This document shows, one piece after another, positions 1 to 10,013 of a DNA stretch of 47,347 bases. Under the pieces are notes generated by a model. It was not told where the DNA came from and made no database searches. It was given only the letters and a program-made list of their open reading frames with translations. The position numbers and the translations under genes are program-made. Source of the DNA: Batkoa obscura. Its lineage: Eukaryota > Entomophthoromycota > Entomophthoromycetes > Entomophthorales > Batkoaceae. Positions within the stretch are counted from its first letter, which is position 1. Each line of letters opens with the position of its first letter. The DNA lies in contig JASVEC010000120.1 in the NCBI GenBank assembly GCA_030770535.1, positions 1 through 47,347 of the forward strand, written 5' to 3'.

Positions 1-169
1 TAAGAACGTTGACCTAGCTACTGCTTTATCTCTTAGATCATTCAAATATTTACTGTATATCATCCTTCTACTTTTATTTAATATATATATATTATCTGAT
101 GAATATTTACTATCATTATTTTTTTTATTAAATCTTGATGGAATTATTTGAATCATTTAGTAAATATTG
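1..169 (-). mobile_element. Element B fragment in reverse; inverted copy of 885-1053
   Basis: The reverse complement of this stretch matches 885-1053 essentially base for base. It is therefore a piece of element B transposase coding DNA lying head-to-head with the copy that begins at 170. The junction falls at a TA followed by TGGGGCTG, which fits insertion of the 170-1917 copy into a TA of another copy. The left end continues beyond the window. Confidence 0.75.
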
Positions 170-1917
170 TATGGGGCTGCCCTAGTTGGTTTCAGAATTT
201 ATTTAGAAATTAATCCAAATTTAAAAATTTTAAATTTGTGTCTAATATGATGGTTAAATCTAAAAAGCCTATAATTAAATCTCTCTATTCAAAACTTATT
301 CTTTGTTCAAATAAAAATAAAATGCAGACTTTCATAACTAAACTTTCGAAATGGAATTTTTCAAAATTTCAATACAATATTAATATAGGGGAGGAGTAGT
401 ACACAATATAAACATTATAATTCATTTATATCAATTTTAAGAGCTACCTATACCAACCCAGGGTTTATGGAATTTTACAATAAAACGAAACAAAGAAAAG
501 ATATATTATCAAAGTTTACTATCAATACATAATAATAAACTTAATCAACAATGTATAAAAATTAGTGTTTTGAGGGAAACAGGAAATAAAAATCAACAAG
601 TAGCGTTATTATCAACTATAGCTTCAGTATATTCTTTTGATGAATGTAAGAGTTTTAGGTTTAATATAAACAGAAATCAATATATGGTGGTGTTTTTTTT
701 GGGTTTATCACTTTTCCATTTTTAAGCGCTATTTGAGTGAGAAATTTATTAGTAAAATTCTTAAACACAAAAATACATCCCCATATGATTATTCAAAAAT
801 AAGTAATAATAATAAAATATCAACATTACAACCTATTATTAAAAATACAAAAAAAAATTAAAGATGACCAAATTGAAACTATCATACAATATTTACTAAA
901 TGATTCAAATAATTCCATCAAGATTTAATAAAAAAAATAATGATAGTAAATATTCATCAGATAATATATATATATTAAATAAAAGTAGAAGGATGATATA
1001 CAGTAAATATTTGAATGATCTAAGAGATAAAGCAGTAGCTAGGTCAACGTTCTTTAAATATATACCAAGTAATTTCAAAAATGCAGCAAGAAAAACGGAT
1101 CTATGTAATATATGTGCCCAGTATACAGTATACAGTTAGGAAAAAGTTATTTGAAAATAAAATAAATACAGCAATAAAAAACAAAGTACAGATAGAAGGA
1201 ATTCTCAAAGAAAAACTATACAAATTACATAAATTCTGTACTGATACTCAAAAAAATACACTTAATGAAACTATTAAAAAATTAAATAACAAAAGTTGTA
1301 TAATAACTAGCTTTTAAACAAAGATACAAAAAGGATATTAAAGATACAAAATGTTAAGAAATATTTACACTTTGTTAAACATAACAATAAACTACATTGT
1401 TATCCAGTATCGATACATCAAAAAAAAAGCGACATAGTTCCAATTAAAGTTATAGAGTCTATAGAAAACAGAAAAATTAAAAGATCGATCCCAGCTTACC
1501 TTACAAAGATAACAGACAATTTAAAAATTTCGATATTTACTAAGCAAGTAGTTTGTTGAATGATAGAAATATATTATTAAGTGTTAAGATTACTTAAGCT
1601 ATTAGTAGCTAAGTTAATAAATAGTCAAAGAACAAGTAGCTGTGGTAATATGTAAAAACTATTATTACTTGTACTATATAGGGATAGTTAATTATAGTTT
1701 TAAGGCTAATCGCTCCTTCCCATGTAGCTATTTGTCAACTTGGGAATATATTAATAATGTAATTATAACATTAAAATAGTTTATTTATTTGATAACAAAT
1801 CTGAAATGTTGGTTATAAAGTAGTCAATAATAAATATTTCTCAATAAAGTTTTATAAGAATATGTATTTAAGATCTAATAGAAATTCAAACTAACTTATG
1901 GGATAAACTATAATACA
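170..1917 (+). mobile_element. Element B copy 1, DNA transposon, degenerate
   Basis: The left end TATGGGGCTGCC resembles the inverted right ends of the copies ending at 3333 and 22774. Recognisable coding pieces lie at about 560-682 (containing QQVALLSTIASVYSFDECK), 786-1135 (containing STFFKYIPSNFKNAARKTD then LCNIC), 1137-1316 and 1375-1560. The last piece matches the end of copy 3. The arrangement (a DNA-binding-like N-terminus, a StFfkyiP..f....kTDlC.iC segment, and a DDE-like C-terminus seen in copy 3) suggests a eukaryotic cut-and-paste transposase. I cannot assign the superfamily. Reading frames are interrupted and a MITE sits at 683-785. The 3' flank, 1560-1917, matches 22330-22690. 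Confidence 0.7.
683..785 (+). mobile_element. MITE-1 copy inside element B copy 1
   Basis: It starts TATGGTGGTG and ends CATCCCCATA; the outer TA pairs are the target duplication. The interior carries the family signature TTAAGCGCTATTTGAGTG and ATTCTTAAACAC. It interrupts element B coding sequence. Confidence 0.85.
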
Positions 1918-2438
1918 TATGTGGATATGTTTTTTTGTTTAAGAATTGTTAGTAAAATTCTTAAAGAGTGTAGAGGTATCGCTTTGTCAGCTTCATGACT
2001 GAATATAGTATAACATCACTTAAGTCGTTGTGTTCTTGAGTTCAGGCACAATCAGTCCCGATTCTCTTATTTTAATTTGGTATAAGAATTTTCTACCATG
2101 CAATTCCTAAAGACATTTGTCTTTCCGTTTTGATATCCATACTTGTTGAAGCGTAAAAGAAAATTTAAAACAGTAACTCGAGACTTTTTAACTAAGTCAT
2201 TCCCTGATATTGTACCTTTAATAAAGCCATTAAATTTTTCTGATAGTATTTTACGTAGGTTTTACAGTAGTATTGCCTATTCTATCTATCTTATATAGTT
2301 TCTAGGGTATTACATGCTATTCTTCATAATTCAAGTTTATCTTAGTCATATAAACCAAGACCTTTCGACTTATGGCTAGTCAATCAAGTAAGAACTGCTG
2401 AATGCCAGATCTTATAACACAAAAATACATCTCCAATA
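1918..2438. mobile_element. MITE-1 remnant, rearranged, interrupted by solo LTR
   Basis: The left piece (1918-1968) begins TATGTGGATATG and TTTGTTTAAGAA like a minus-oriented copy. It then switches to GTTAGTAAAATTCTTAAA of a plus-oriented copy. The right piece, 2420-2438, carries ACAAAAATACATCTCC. The solo LTR at 1969-2419 lies between them. Confidence 0.55.
1969..2419 (+). mobile_element. Solo LTR (LTR retrotransposon fossil), diverged copy
   Basis: About 450 bp, collinear with the LTRs at 16363 and 31542. It shares the ATCGCTTTGTCAGC start region, an AATAAAGCCA polyadenylation-like block and a GCCAGAT-type end. No internal region or partner LTR is present. The ends are worn and no clear target duplication is left, so it looks older than the other four copies. 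It lies inside a MITE. Confidence 0.65.
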
Positions 2439-2649
2439 TTATTTTTTTAAAACTCCCCAGTAGTGATAAAGAAATTTCAATATTATATAAACGCTTTAAA
2501 AAACATCCCTGTATTATTGTCCAACTACCTGATAAATTAGAAAAAAGCTACATAGTTCTAATTAAAGTTATGAGGTTTATAAAAAATTAATTGTTAAATG
2601 ATACCATCATTTAAGTTATTAATAACTAAGGTAATAAACGATTAAAAAG

Positions 2650-2859
2650 TATGTGGGGATATTTTTTTTGTTTTTACCACTTTTCCGTTTTTTAAACGGG
2701 GGTGTTTTTTTGTGTTTAAGAATTTTATTAACAATCTTTCCACTCAAATAGTGCTTAAAAAATGGAAAAAATAATGAAATAAAAAAAAACACTCCCAAAC
2801 ACTATTTTTGAGTAAAAAGATTGTTGGTAGAGTTCTTAAACAAAAAAATACATCATGTA
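2650..2859 (+). mobile_element. MITE-1 copy (outer), interrupted by a second MITE-1
   Basis: The outer element begins TATGTGGGGATA and ends in a worn ACATCATGTA. Its centre is split in the TTTTTTAA/CACTATTTTTGAG segment by the inverted copy at 2697-2797. The two halves join cleanly if one AA is removed. Confidence 0.8.
2697..2797 (-). mobile_element. MITE-1 copy nested in another MITE-1
   Basis: Termini GGGGGTGTTTTTTT and AAAAAAACACTCCC are flanked on both sides by AA, consistent with a 2-bp target duplication. Orientation is opposite to the host MITE. Confidence 0.8.
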
Positions 2860-3362
2860 ATTATAATAGGTAAAAATTATTATTATATTATTTATATTAT
2901 ATAAAAATAGTTAATTGTAGCTTTGAAGCTAGTTATTCCCTCCTTTATACATCTATTTATTGGCTTAATAATATTACATTAATAATGTGATTATAATAAA
3001 ATTATTTAATAACAAATCTGCAATATGACTATGAGACAGCTAGTAATAAATATTTCATAATAAAGTTTTACAGAAATACATATTTATTATATACCACAAC
3101 TTTAATCAATATCAATATATGAGTTATATTAGTAAAAGCCCTATTGATCTGGGAATTTCTATTAAATTCAGTAAAAATTCTGTTAACTTGTATAAATTAA
3201 AAAAATAATCTAAACTATATCAGATATTTCTGCTTTTCAAAGAATTTGTTTTTATAAAGTTTTAACCAGTTTTTAAAATATTTTACATTATAAAACTGGA
3301 TAGAAAAATAAAATTAATTCAAGCATCCTTATATAGCACATATTTATTCTCTAAATTACATA

Positions 3363-3465
3363 TATGGTAATGTTTTTTGTCTTCATTGCTTTTTTCATTT
3401 TCAAGCACTATTTGAGCAAAAAGATTGTTAGTAAAATTCTTAAACAAAAAAATACATCCTCATAT
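3363..3465 (+). mobile_element. MITE-1 copy
   Basis: Begins TATGGTAATGTTTTTTG and ends AATACATCCTCATA. Internal TTGAGCAAAAAGATTGTTAG and TTCTTAAACAAAAA match the family. Confidence 0.8.
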
Positions 3466-3885
3466 ACTAAATATTAGTATAGATTAATAGTAATTTGTTC
3501 AACCAAATTTATGGTACTTTAGAAATCTTGATAGTTTTTTCAAAAAAGTCTAAGGAGAATTTTTTGAGCTTTATTGTTCCAATATCTTTAATTAGAAAAA
3601 AATCATATTATTTGGGGGACGAATCATTTATAATATTTTATTTGTTTCTAAGTATTTTCTTTTTTTAGTCATAACTTTGAAGCTGCCCCTAGTACCTAGA
3701 AATAATCTATGTAATATTTATTATACTTTTAAAATTAAGGGAAATTAAGATTTACCATTCAATACTATACAGTTTAAGTTTAATAATTCAAGTGTAAGTA
3801 AGCTGATAGCTTTAATTTAATAAAAACGCGTTGAAACAATTTAAAGTTTTAATTTAATTAAACAAAATTTGTTTATATTATTTAT
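3466..3885. other. Intergenic, no gene seen
   Basis: A+T-rich stretch downstream of the globin gene, holding its presumed 3' untranslated region. No reading frame, RNA gene or repeat could be recognised. Confidence 0.4.
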
Positions 3886-4482
3886 TTAATTGATGCTACA
3901 TGATTTCTTGGATTTTGTTTTATTTTTTAGTGAGAAATGAAAGGGGCAACTGGTTGTTGGTTTTATAGCTTCTTTGTAATTCCTTCGTTCTAGTTCATTT
4001 AGCCCTGTTACGTCTTCCCTTGTTTCTTCTACCAAATGTAAAATCTCACGTATTGCTACATTGTCAACTTTTTGATGCTTCATTGCATTTAATAAGTTTT
4101 CAACAAAGGCATCAAAATGCTCGTTTGATAGCCCACCTAATCTCCGATGTGCCTTTCTCATTGATCTTTGATTGTAAGGCTTTCCGCCTAGTAAGCCAAC
4201 TAAAAAATTTATCAACATTTGCTCAAATCGGTATATCATTGTAAAATCAAAAAAGGTATTGATTCGTACATCTTGCACATGGTATTGGTATACTCTTTTA
4301 GCTAATTCCTTTATACCTTCAATTCCGCCTAGATCAAGATAATATTTGTGCTTCATTGCCTTCTTCAATAGTAAGTCAAAGTTGCTTAGCTTTTCATATC
4401 CTTCATCATCTAAATTTATTATTATTATATTTTGATTATCTCTTTTCGAAATCTCTTGTTCCTTGGGTGTTATTTGATTCAT
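3886..4482 (-). CDS. Truncated (2-on-2) hemoglobin with possible C-terminal prenylation box
   Basis: A 198-residue intronless protein, counted from the first ATG (4480-4482); the reading frame stays open two codons further upstream but has no ATG there. Residues about 47-162 form a truncated hemoglobin domain: YLDLGGIEGIKELAKRVY (helices A/B), FF at 77-78 (B9/B10 region), Gln88 near the distal site, LGGKPYNQRSMRKAH with His112 as the expected proximal (F8) haem ligand, then LSNEHFDAFVENLLNAM (helix G). Family members bind O2, NO or CO. An N-terminal extension of about 45 residues precedes the domain. A basic tail KNKTKSKKSCSIN ends the protein; a Cys four residues from the end after lysines looks like a CaaX farnesylation signal, although Asn at the last position is not the commonest choice. 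The fold is well supported; membrane anchoring is inference. Confidence 0.88.
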   Translation of the reverse strand: MNQITPKEQEISKRDNQNIIIINLDDEGYEKLSNFDLLLKKAMKHKYYLDLGGIEGIKELAKRVYQYHVQDVRINTFFDFTMIYRFEQMLINFLVGLLGGKPYNQRSMRKAHRRLGGLSNEHFDAFVENLLNAMKHQKVDNVAIREILHLVEETREDVTGLNELERRNYKEAIKPTTSCPFHFSLKNKTKSKKSCSIN

Positions 4483-5917
4483 ATTCAAAGGTATTAATTT
4501 TTTTTCTTTTACTTTTATATTATTAAATGGGTTTTAAGGGGGAAACCTTATATATTTTTTTCATGTCCCCCAAAATTTTAAATCACAGGATGTTCTATTG
4601 ATTTTATTTAAATTAATTGATTTTGTTAAGACCTTATATAAATATAATTTTTGGTTTTGCTATAAAAGAACTATTTTAAGCTAATATTTGAGTCGGAATT
4701 TCCTATTATGAAATTATAGCGTTATAGTAATATAATAGAAAGGTATTTCAGAAGGAATGCGATTCTTTTGTTAACTTTAATTTCAAAAACAAGATAATCA
4801 TTGTGATTACTATTATACTTAGGGGATTTGTATTAAATCAAGAATTGAATTTTACATTACTTTATAAAATGTAATTAACTCTATCTATTGGATAATATAA
4901 ACACTAATTTCTTTAACATTTATGACATTGTGAATTTTAAATTAATGTAAATTAACATACAGAAGCTTTAAAAATATGATTGCTTCATAGTCTTTAAACT
5001 TTTCTATAATAAAAATTTATTTTTATCAAAGTTAATTTGATACAATGGTCTTACCTTCAAATTTCACTAGTTTTTGTGTTGGTTTAGCCTCAACTTATAA
5101 TATTCTCTTCGGAAAGTAGTATTCAAAAAGTCTTTTTGAAATACAAATATTATATTAGCTCCTGGGTTATTCACTCTTTCTATTCTACATTCTGAGCCTA
5201 ATTCGTCCTAACTTCACCTAACACTATTACCCCCTTCTAGGTGCCTAGATAAACTTATACAAGACTGAGTTTAAAGCAGGGAAGTTAATCTTATTTAGAT
5301 CCAAAGTAGATACTTGTGAACTTTGATTATCTCCTACTTTCTTTTACCTTATAGATCTCATAACTCCTATTCATCCTTCTTTCATCTAGCTTCATTTTGG
5401 TTTCATAAATAAAACACTTGAGTTATTCCCTTTCAAGGTTTAAAAAAATACGATAGTACTCATATAATAGATTGTTTGATTCAAATATAGTAAGCTGCCA
5501 AAAAGCTATTTTTTGAGAAGGCTCGAAATAGGTATACAACTTTCCTTCTAATTAGTAGTGAATGATTTCAGATAAAAGGATGGAAGTAATAAGTAAAATG
5601 TGTAAGTAATGGTTGATAGCCAATGGTTGTTTAACATATTTTTGAATAAGCTGTTTTTTAAATGTAAGCTGACATCTTGGGGTTATTTAAAAAATATAAT
5701 ACATTTAATTTATTTTTGATTGCCCATCTTTATGGAAAGTTTAGCTTAAAAACCTAACTTATTAAACTTGTTAATTTTAAAAAAAATCGAAAGGGCTTAA
5801 GTCCCAATTGATTTATTAGTATTATAAATGTTTGTTAAATGATATTATTTAATTTTCACATTGAGTTTTTAAAGTCAAAACCAAATGAAACGCTTAATTT
5901 GAACTATTTTTAAACGG
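4483..5917. other. Intergenic 1.4 kb, no gene seen
   Basis: Globin promoter side, then mostly A+T-rich DNA. A patch at about 5150-5420 is visibly richer in G+C and in C/T tracts, but has no open frame and no similarity to the other repeats here. Confidence 0.4.
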
Positions 5918-6018
5918 TATTAGGGAGTGTTTTTTTGACTTCATTCCTTTTTCCATCTTTTAAGCCCTATTTGAGCGGAAAGATTGTTAGTAAAATTCTT
6001 AAAAATACATCCTCATTA
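5918..6018 (+). mobile_element. MITE-1 copy
   Basis: Begins TATTAGGGAGTGTTTTTTTG and ends AATACATCCTCATTA. The interior TTTGAGCGGAAAGATTG is typical. The ACAAAA near the right end has been lost. Confidence 0.8.
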
Positions 6019-6307
6019 TATTATAAAAGCTTTAGATGAAAATAACAGTAAGTAGGATAAAGTTTGTGATCTTAGTTAAACCTTTGACTTTAACCTAATT
6101 AATGCTTAATACTATATTTGATATAATGTGGGTTTATAGTAATTTACTTTGATGAATCATTGCTTTTATTACATATAATTGGATAAAATTAAATGTAAAC
6201 TGTATATATATGTTAATTATTCAAAAGTTCATAAGGCTTATGGAAAGGAAGTCCAAAATAAGATTATAAAAGCTTCAAATTGAATTAAACTGAGTTAAAT
6301 AAAAACA

Positions 6308-7198
6308 ATGGGATCAAGATATAATACCCAAGCTAAAGTTCAATACGCAATAAATGATGGAACTGTTATTGCTGAGGTAGAGAAACAGGGAGATGTTTAC
6401 ATCATGAATCTTGTAAATAAAGATAATCGATTGACTCCAGTAACGATTCCTGTGTTGATTAAGGCGATGGATGAAATTGAACAAGATTTTTTAAGCGTAC
6501 GTAAAGAAAACAGAAAAGGACGAAAAAGAAACTGTTGGTGCAGCTTTAGTGACAATTGGAAATGGACATATTTACTCAAATGGTTTAGATTTTGCTTTGA
6601 TAATGTCTGGTCAAATAAGTACGATTGATTTTTTTGAAAACTATTACCATAAACTTTGTTTAAGAATTTTAACTCTTCCTTTCCCAACTGTTGCAGCCAT
6701 TAATGGGCATGCGTTTGCTGGCGGGATGGTATTTTATGTATATTTTAATATACTTTATCTAATTTAATTTAGATGTTCGCTTTGAGTCATGATTATAGAG
6801 TAATGAGAGATGATCGTGGCTTTTTATGCATGGTAAGATTAATTAAGATAATTTGAATATAAAATGACACCACATAATAGCCAGAAGTTGATTTACCCGG
6901 TGCTTTATCTCCAGGCATGTTATCTATCCTTAAAACTTCAATTCCTAATAAGGTAGATCTAAGAGACATTATTTTACAAGGTAAAAGGTTTGCTGCAAAA
7001 GAAGCATATCATAGAGGTATTGTTGACGCTACAGCTTCTGAAGATAAAGTACTTGAAACTGCAATCGGAATTGCCAATAAATGGTCTGGAAAAGTAGTTA
7101 AGAGCAAAGATATTTATAAGTTCCTCCGTTTAGAATTAAGAAGTGAAACTATTGAACTTCTTAAAAATGGTGGCTTAGGATTTATTCCCAAACTTTAA
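6308..7198 (+). CDS. Peroxisomal delta3,delta2-enoyl-CoA isomerase (crotonase family)
   Basis: Isomerises 3-enoyl-CoA to trans-2-enoyl-CoA so that unsaturated fatty acids can enter beta-oxidation. Intron positions inferred: 6501-6543 (or 6497-6518, see findings), 6729-6772 and 6833-6880; the protein is 251 residues (258 with the alternative). Diagnostic segments are IGNGHIYSNGLDF (oxyanion loop/CoA site), FPTVAAINGHAFAGGM (second oxyanion loop), ALSHDYRVMRDDRGFLCM and PEVDLPGALSPGM. The Glu of PEVD sits where this subfamily has its catalytic acid. The order and spacing resemble plant ECI proteins more than yeast Eci1. The C-terminus is PKL, a minor peroxisomal PTS1 form also used by plant ECI. 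Transcription converges on the next gene with about 50 bp between stops. Confidence 0.87.
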
Positions 7199-7250
7199 GT
7201 TTATTTTCAAATTAAAACTTCAAAGCTGTCTTTTAATATTTATTTTTAAT

Positions 7251-8047
7251 TTAATCAAGTAAGTTCACAATATCTGTGGATGGAGTTTTTTCATTAGTAT
7301 TATCAGTTAAGCTCATATTTGATTCCTCAACCTCTTCATCAAATAAAGGATTGTTGAATAAATAGGTTAAATCTGGTAACGTCTCTAATATACTTTTGGC
7401 CTGGGGAGAAAAATCTTCTAAAGAGACACCTTTTTTTGCTTACAATAAATTTAGTACTATAAAAAAATAAAACTTAAATAAAGCTTTACATATACTGATA
7501 CCAGGGTGACTATAGGTGTTTGTTGCTAACAAAATCTCTGGCACTTTTTTTTTTGCTTTTTTTCCTTTTATAAAATCATATTCATAACTCCATTTTGGTA
7601 AAAGTGGTTTTGAAGAACGAAGGCGTGTCTAAACTAATTTAAAAAGTTACTATATCAATTCAAGAAACAGTTACTTGAGATTTTTCAATTATCCCATTAG
7701 CTTCTAAAAACATTTTTTCACTTTTTGAGTTTGTCCATGGGAATGGTGCTCTAGTCCGTGGTTTTGATTCATACAATTCTTTTTCTAACTTCCTAAAAGA
7801 GATAAGATAAAATGTTAAAAACTACATAACTTACTTTACTATAGGATTTAAGTTATCTAAATTAATGCTTGATTTCATGATCATTTTTTCAATATCTTCT
7901 CTTTTTATTAAAGGAATATCATGCCCGTTTGGTACATAACATATCCTAGTCAAACATTCCTCGAATTCGGTTATCGTATTCTAAATTTTAATCAGAACTT
8001 TATATTTCTAATTCTATGTTAAACACTACTTCATTATCTAAATTCAT
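7251..8047 (-). CDS. Unrecognised five-exon protein, 200 aa
   Basis: No product recognised. The model joins exons 8047-8030, 7980-7835, 7792-7675, 7628-7496 and 7438-7251. The introns are 49, 42, 46 and 57 nt, all GT-AG, the last with TACTAA before the acceptor; all phases agree and the total is 603 nt. The protein has a central basic/aromatic segment (RAPFPWTNSKSEKMF, then LLPKWSYEYDFIKGKKAKKK) and an acidic C-terminal part with SLEDFSPQAKSILETLPDL. It has no membrane segment or signal peptide. The pattern of conserved-looking W/P/F residues and clean splicing argue for a real conserved gene. The 18-nt first exon is the weakest part. Confidence 0.6.
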
Positions 8048-8946
8048 ATTTAAAAAAAGTTGAAAGTTATTTTGAATGATTTTTTAAATTTAGGTTCCAA
8101 AAACTATATTTCATAATAAAAAATCAGTCTATTCACATTTTGATAATAATAGCCCTATAGCTTAGTGTACTCAATTGTTGAGGCGATTGTCATTTTTAGC
8201 TTCATGATAGAGTGATATAAAATGAATTGTTATTTACGTATATATTAGAAATAAATTCCATGAATAGTGTGTATATTGTTTTTCAAAAGTATAGACATAT
8301 TTTATAAGATATGATTTTTCTAAGAAAATAGAATGGTTTGTTCATTGTTACTTCTTTTTCAAGCTAATTTAACTTATAGTTAAGACACTTCGACTAAATA
8401 TAGTTTGTAGTAGTTTTGTATATTAGTCTAAAGGGTTTCTATAGCTTTTATAATGATTATGGTTTAAAAAAATGAAATCTTTTGAAGTCTATATGACTAA
8501 AGCAGGGCATAAGTGCAAACGTTTTATTCAATGTTCTGTATGTAAATTTCTGAACGTATAATCTTTTTAATCTATCCTATTCAATACAAAAATGTTTAGT
8601 TGTCTAAATATAAGTAATATCGAAGTTTAAGGAAAATAACTATATTTTTTGAACAGATATAATATTATAATATTTTTATTAGTTGTTTTCAAAAATAATT
8701 TTAGTTTTAATAAAGCAAAATCCTTATTTTGAGTATTTTTGAAGGTTCTTTTGTTAACAAATCACAGTCATGAATGAGGACAAATTCATGTCATTTTTAA
8801 CCTTCATTGGCTCTTTTTAGGAAGTAAAATTTTTATCATAGTAACAACTATGCAAGTTGTAAGATATCTTGCCAAGCTGATTAGTTTTTACTGCTTGATT
8901 CTTTAACTATTTTGTTAAAAATTATTTTACTATAGTGATTAAAGAA
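8048..8946. other. Divergent intergenic region
   Basis: About 0.9 kb between the heads of the unrecognised gene (-) and the KH gene (+), so it should hold both promoters. I see no repeat or RNA gene in it. Confidence 0.4.
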
Positions 8947-10013
8947 ATGTCTGATATTGAGGATAGCATATATGACGAGCGTAAGAGAACTCATGATGAA
9001 GATGATGAAATTTATAACACTAGGGATTATTCTTATGAAACAACACGTAATGTTAAGAGGCCAACTTTGAATAACACAGAGAAAGAGACAAGAGAGAAGG
9101 TTTTTTCATTTCGCTGTTTATTAAATGTAAAAGAGTCTGGGGTAATTATAGGTAGACATGGGAAAAGTATTTCCGAGTTGAGAGATAATTCAAGAGCAAA
9201 AATACAAATATCTGATTCAGTTCCTGGTTCTTCAGAAAGGATATTGACAGTCACTGGAGATTCAAGAAATGTTGCAAAGGTAGATTCTTTTTATAACCAT
9301 TTAGCATATTAATGAGCTTATTTTAGGCATTCAAATTGCTTGCAGAGCATATTCCTTTTGAATTGGAAAAAGAAAGGAGTAGGCTTGCCATTTATAGTTT
9401 TCGTTTATTAATGCCTCATATGCGTATGGGGGTTATTATTGGGAAAGGTGGAAGTACTATAAAAGAAATGCAAGATAGGACAAGGGCTAGATTAAGTGCT
9501 AACGAGGAAATTCTACCTCAATCAACTGAAAGAATTTTATCTGTTTCCGGTTCCCCAAATAATGTAGAAGCAGGGATCCTGGAAATATGCAGAGTATTAA
9601 GAGAATTACCTGAACGTTCTTCAGGAGTTATATATTATAAGCCAACTAGTCAAAGCAGTATTAATGAACCATCCAGCTCAAATGATAATACTTTTTCTCA
9701 TCAAAATTTTATGGCAAGTGACTCTACTTTTGGTGACGACGGCTCCGGAAAACCTCCGACGCATATCCAACAGCTTTATATCCCAAATGAAATGGTAGGG
9801 TGTATTATTGGCAAAGGTGGCAATAAAATAAACGAAATAAGAATGCTATCAGGAGCAAATATAAAAGTAGCCGATCAGCCAACCAACTCGAATGAAAGAT
9901 TAGTTACCATACTTGGTACGCCCGAATGTAATGGCTTAGCTTTAAATCTTTTATATACACGTCTAGAAACCGAAAAAGTAAAGGTATTCAAAGAAATCAA
10001 CCAAGATAAGTAG
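8947..10013 (+). CDS. Three-KH-domain poly(C)-binding/hnRNP K-like RNA-binding protein
   Basis: 339 residues in two exons (8947-9279 and 9327-10013; the intron of 47 nt has TTAATGA before its acceptor). The start is the ATG at 8947; the frame opens a little earlier only through a GTG. Three KH domains are clear: KH1 about 53-118 with the GxxG loop GRHG, KH2 about 133-200 with IIGKGGSTIKEM, and KH3 about 258-330 with IIGKGGNKINEI. A Ser/Asn-rich linker lies between KH2 and KH3. The layout (two close KH, linker, third KH) is that of PCBP/hnRNP K and of fungal Pbp2/Hek2 and Rnc1, which bind C-rich mRNA and control stability or translation. The acidic and charged N-terminus (about 50 residues) is probably disordered. 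The first GxxG has an acceptable His. Confidence 0.9.

Larger units (their letters stand above)
2439..3333 (+). mobile_element. Element B copy 2, 3' part, old
   Basis: Lying in the same orientation as copy 1, this piece holds the end of the transposase region (2540-2590 resembles 1430-1470 and 22210-22250). The long A+T-rich 3' flank matches copies 3 and 4, and the right terminus AATTCAAGCATCCTTATA corresponds to AATTCAGACAGCCCCATA of copy 3. A nested pair of MITEs at 2650-2859 splits it. Confidence 0.65.

Noticed and set aside
8145-8225. tRNA-like string TAGCTTAGTG near a possible stem
   Set aside because: No T-arm consensus (GTTCGAATC type) and no pairing acceptor stem at the right distance.
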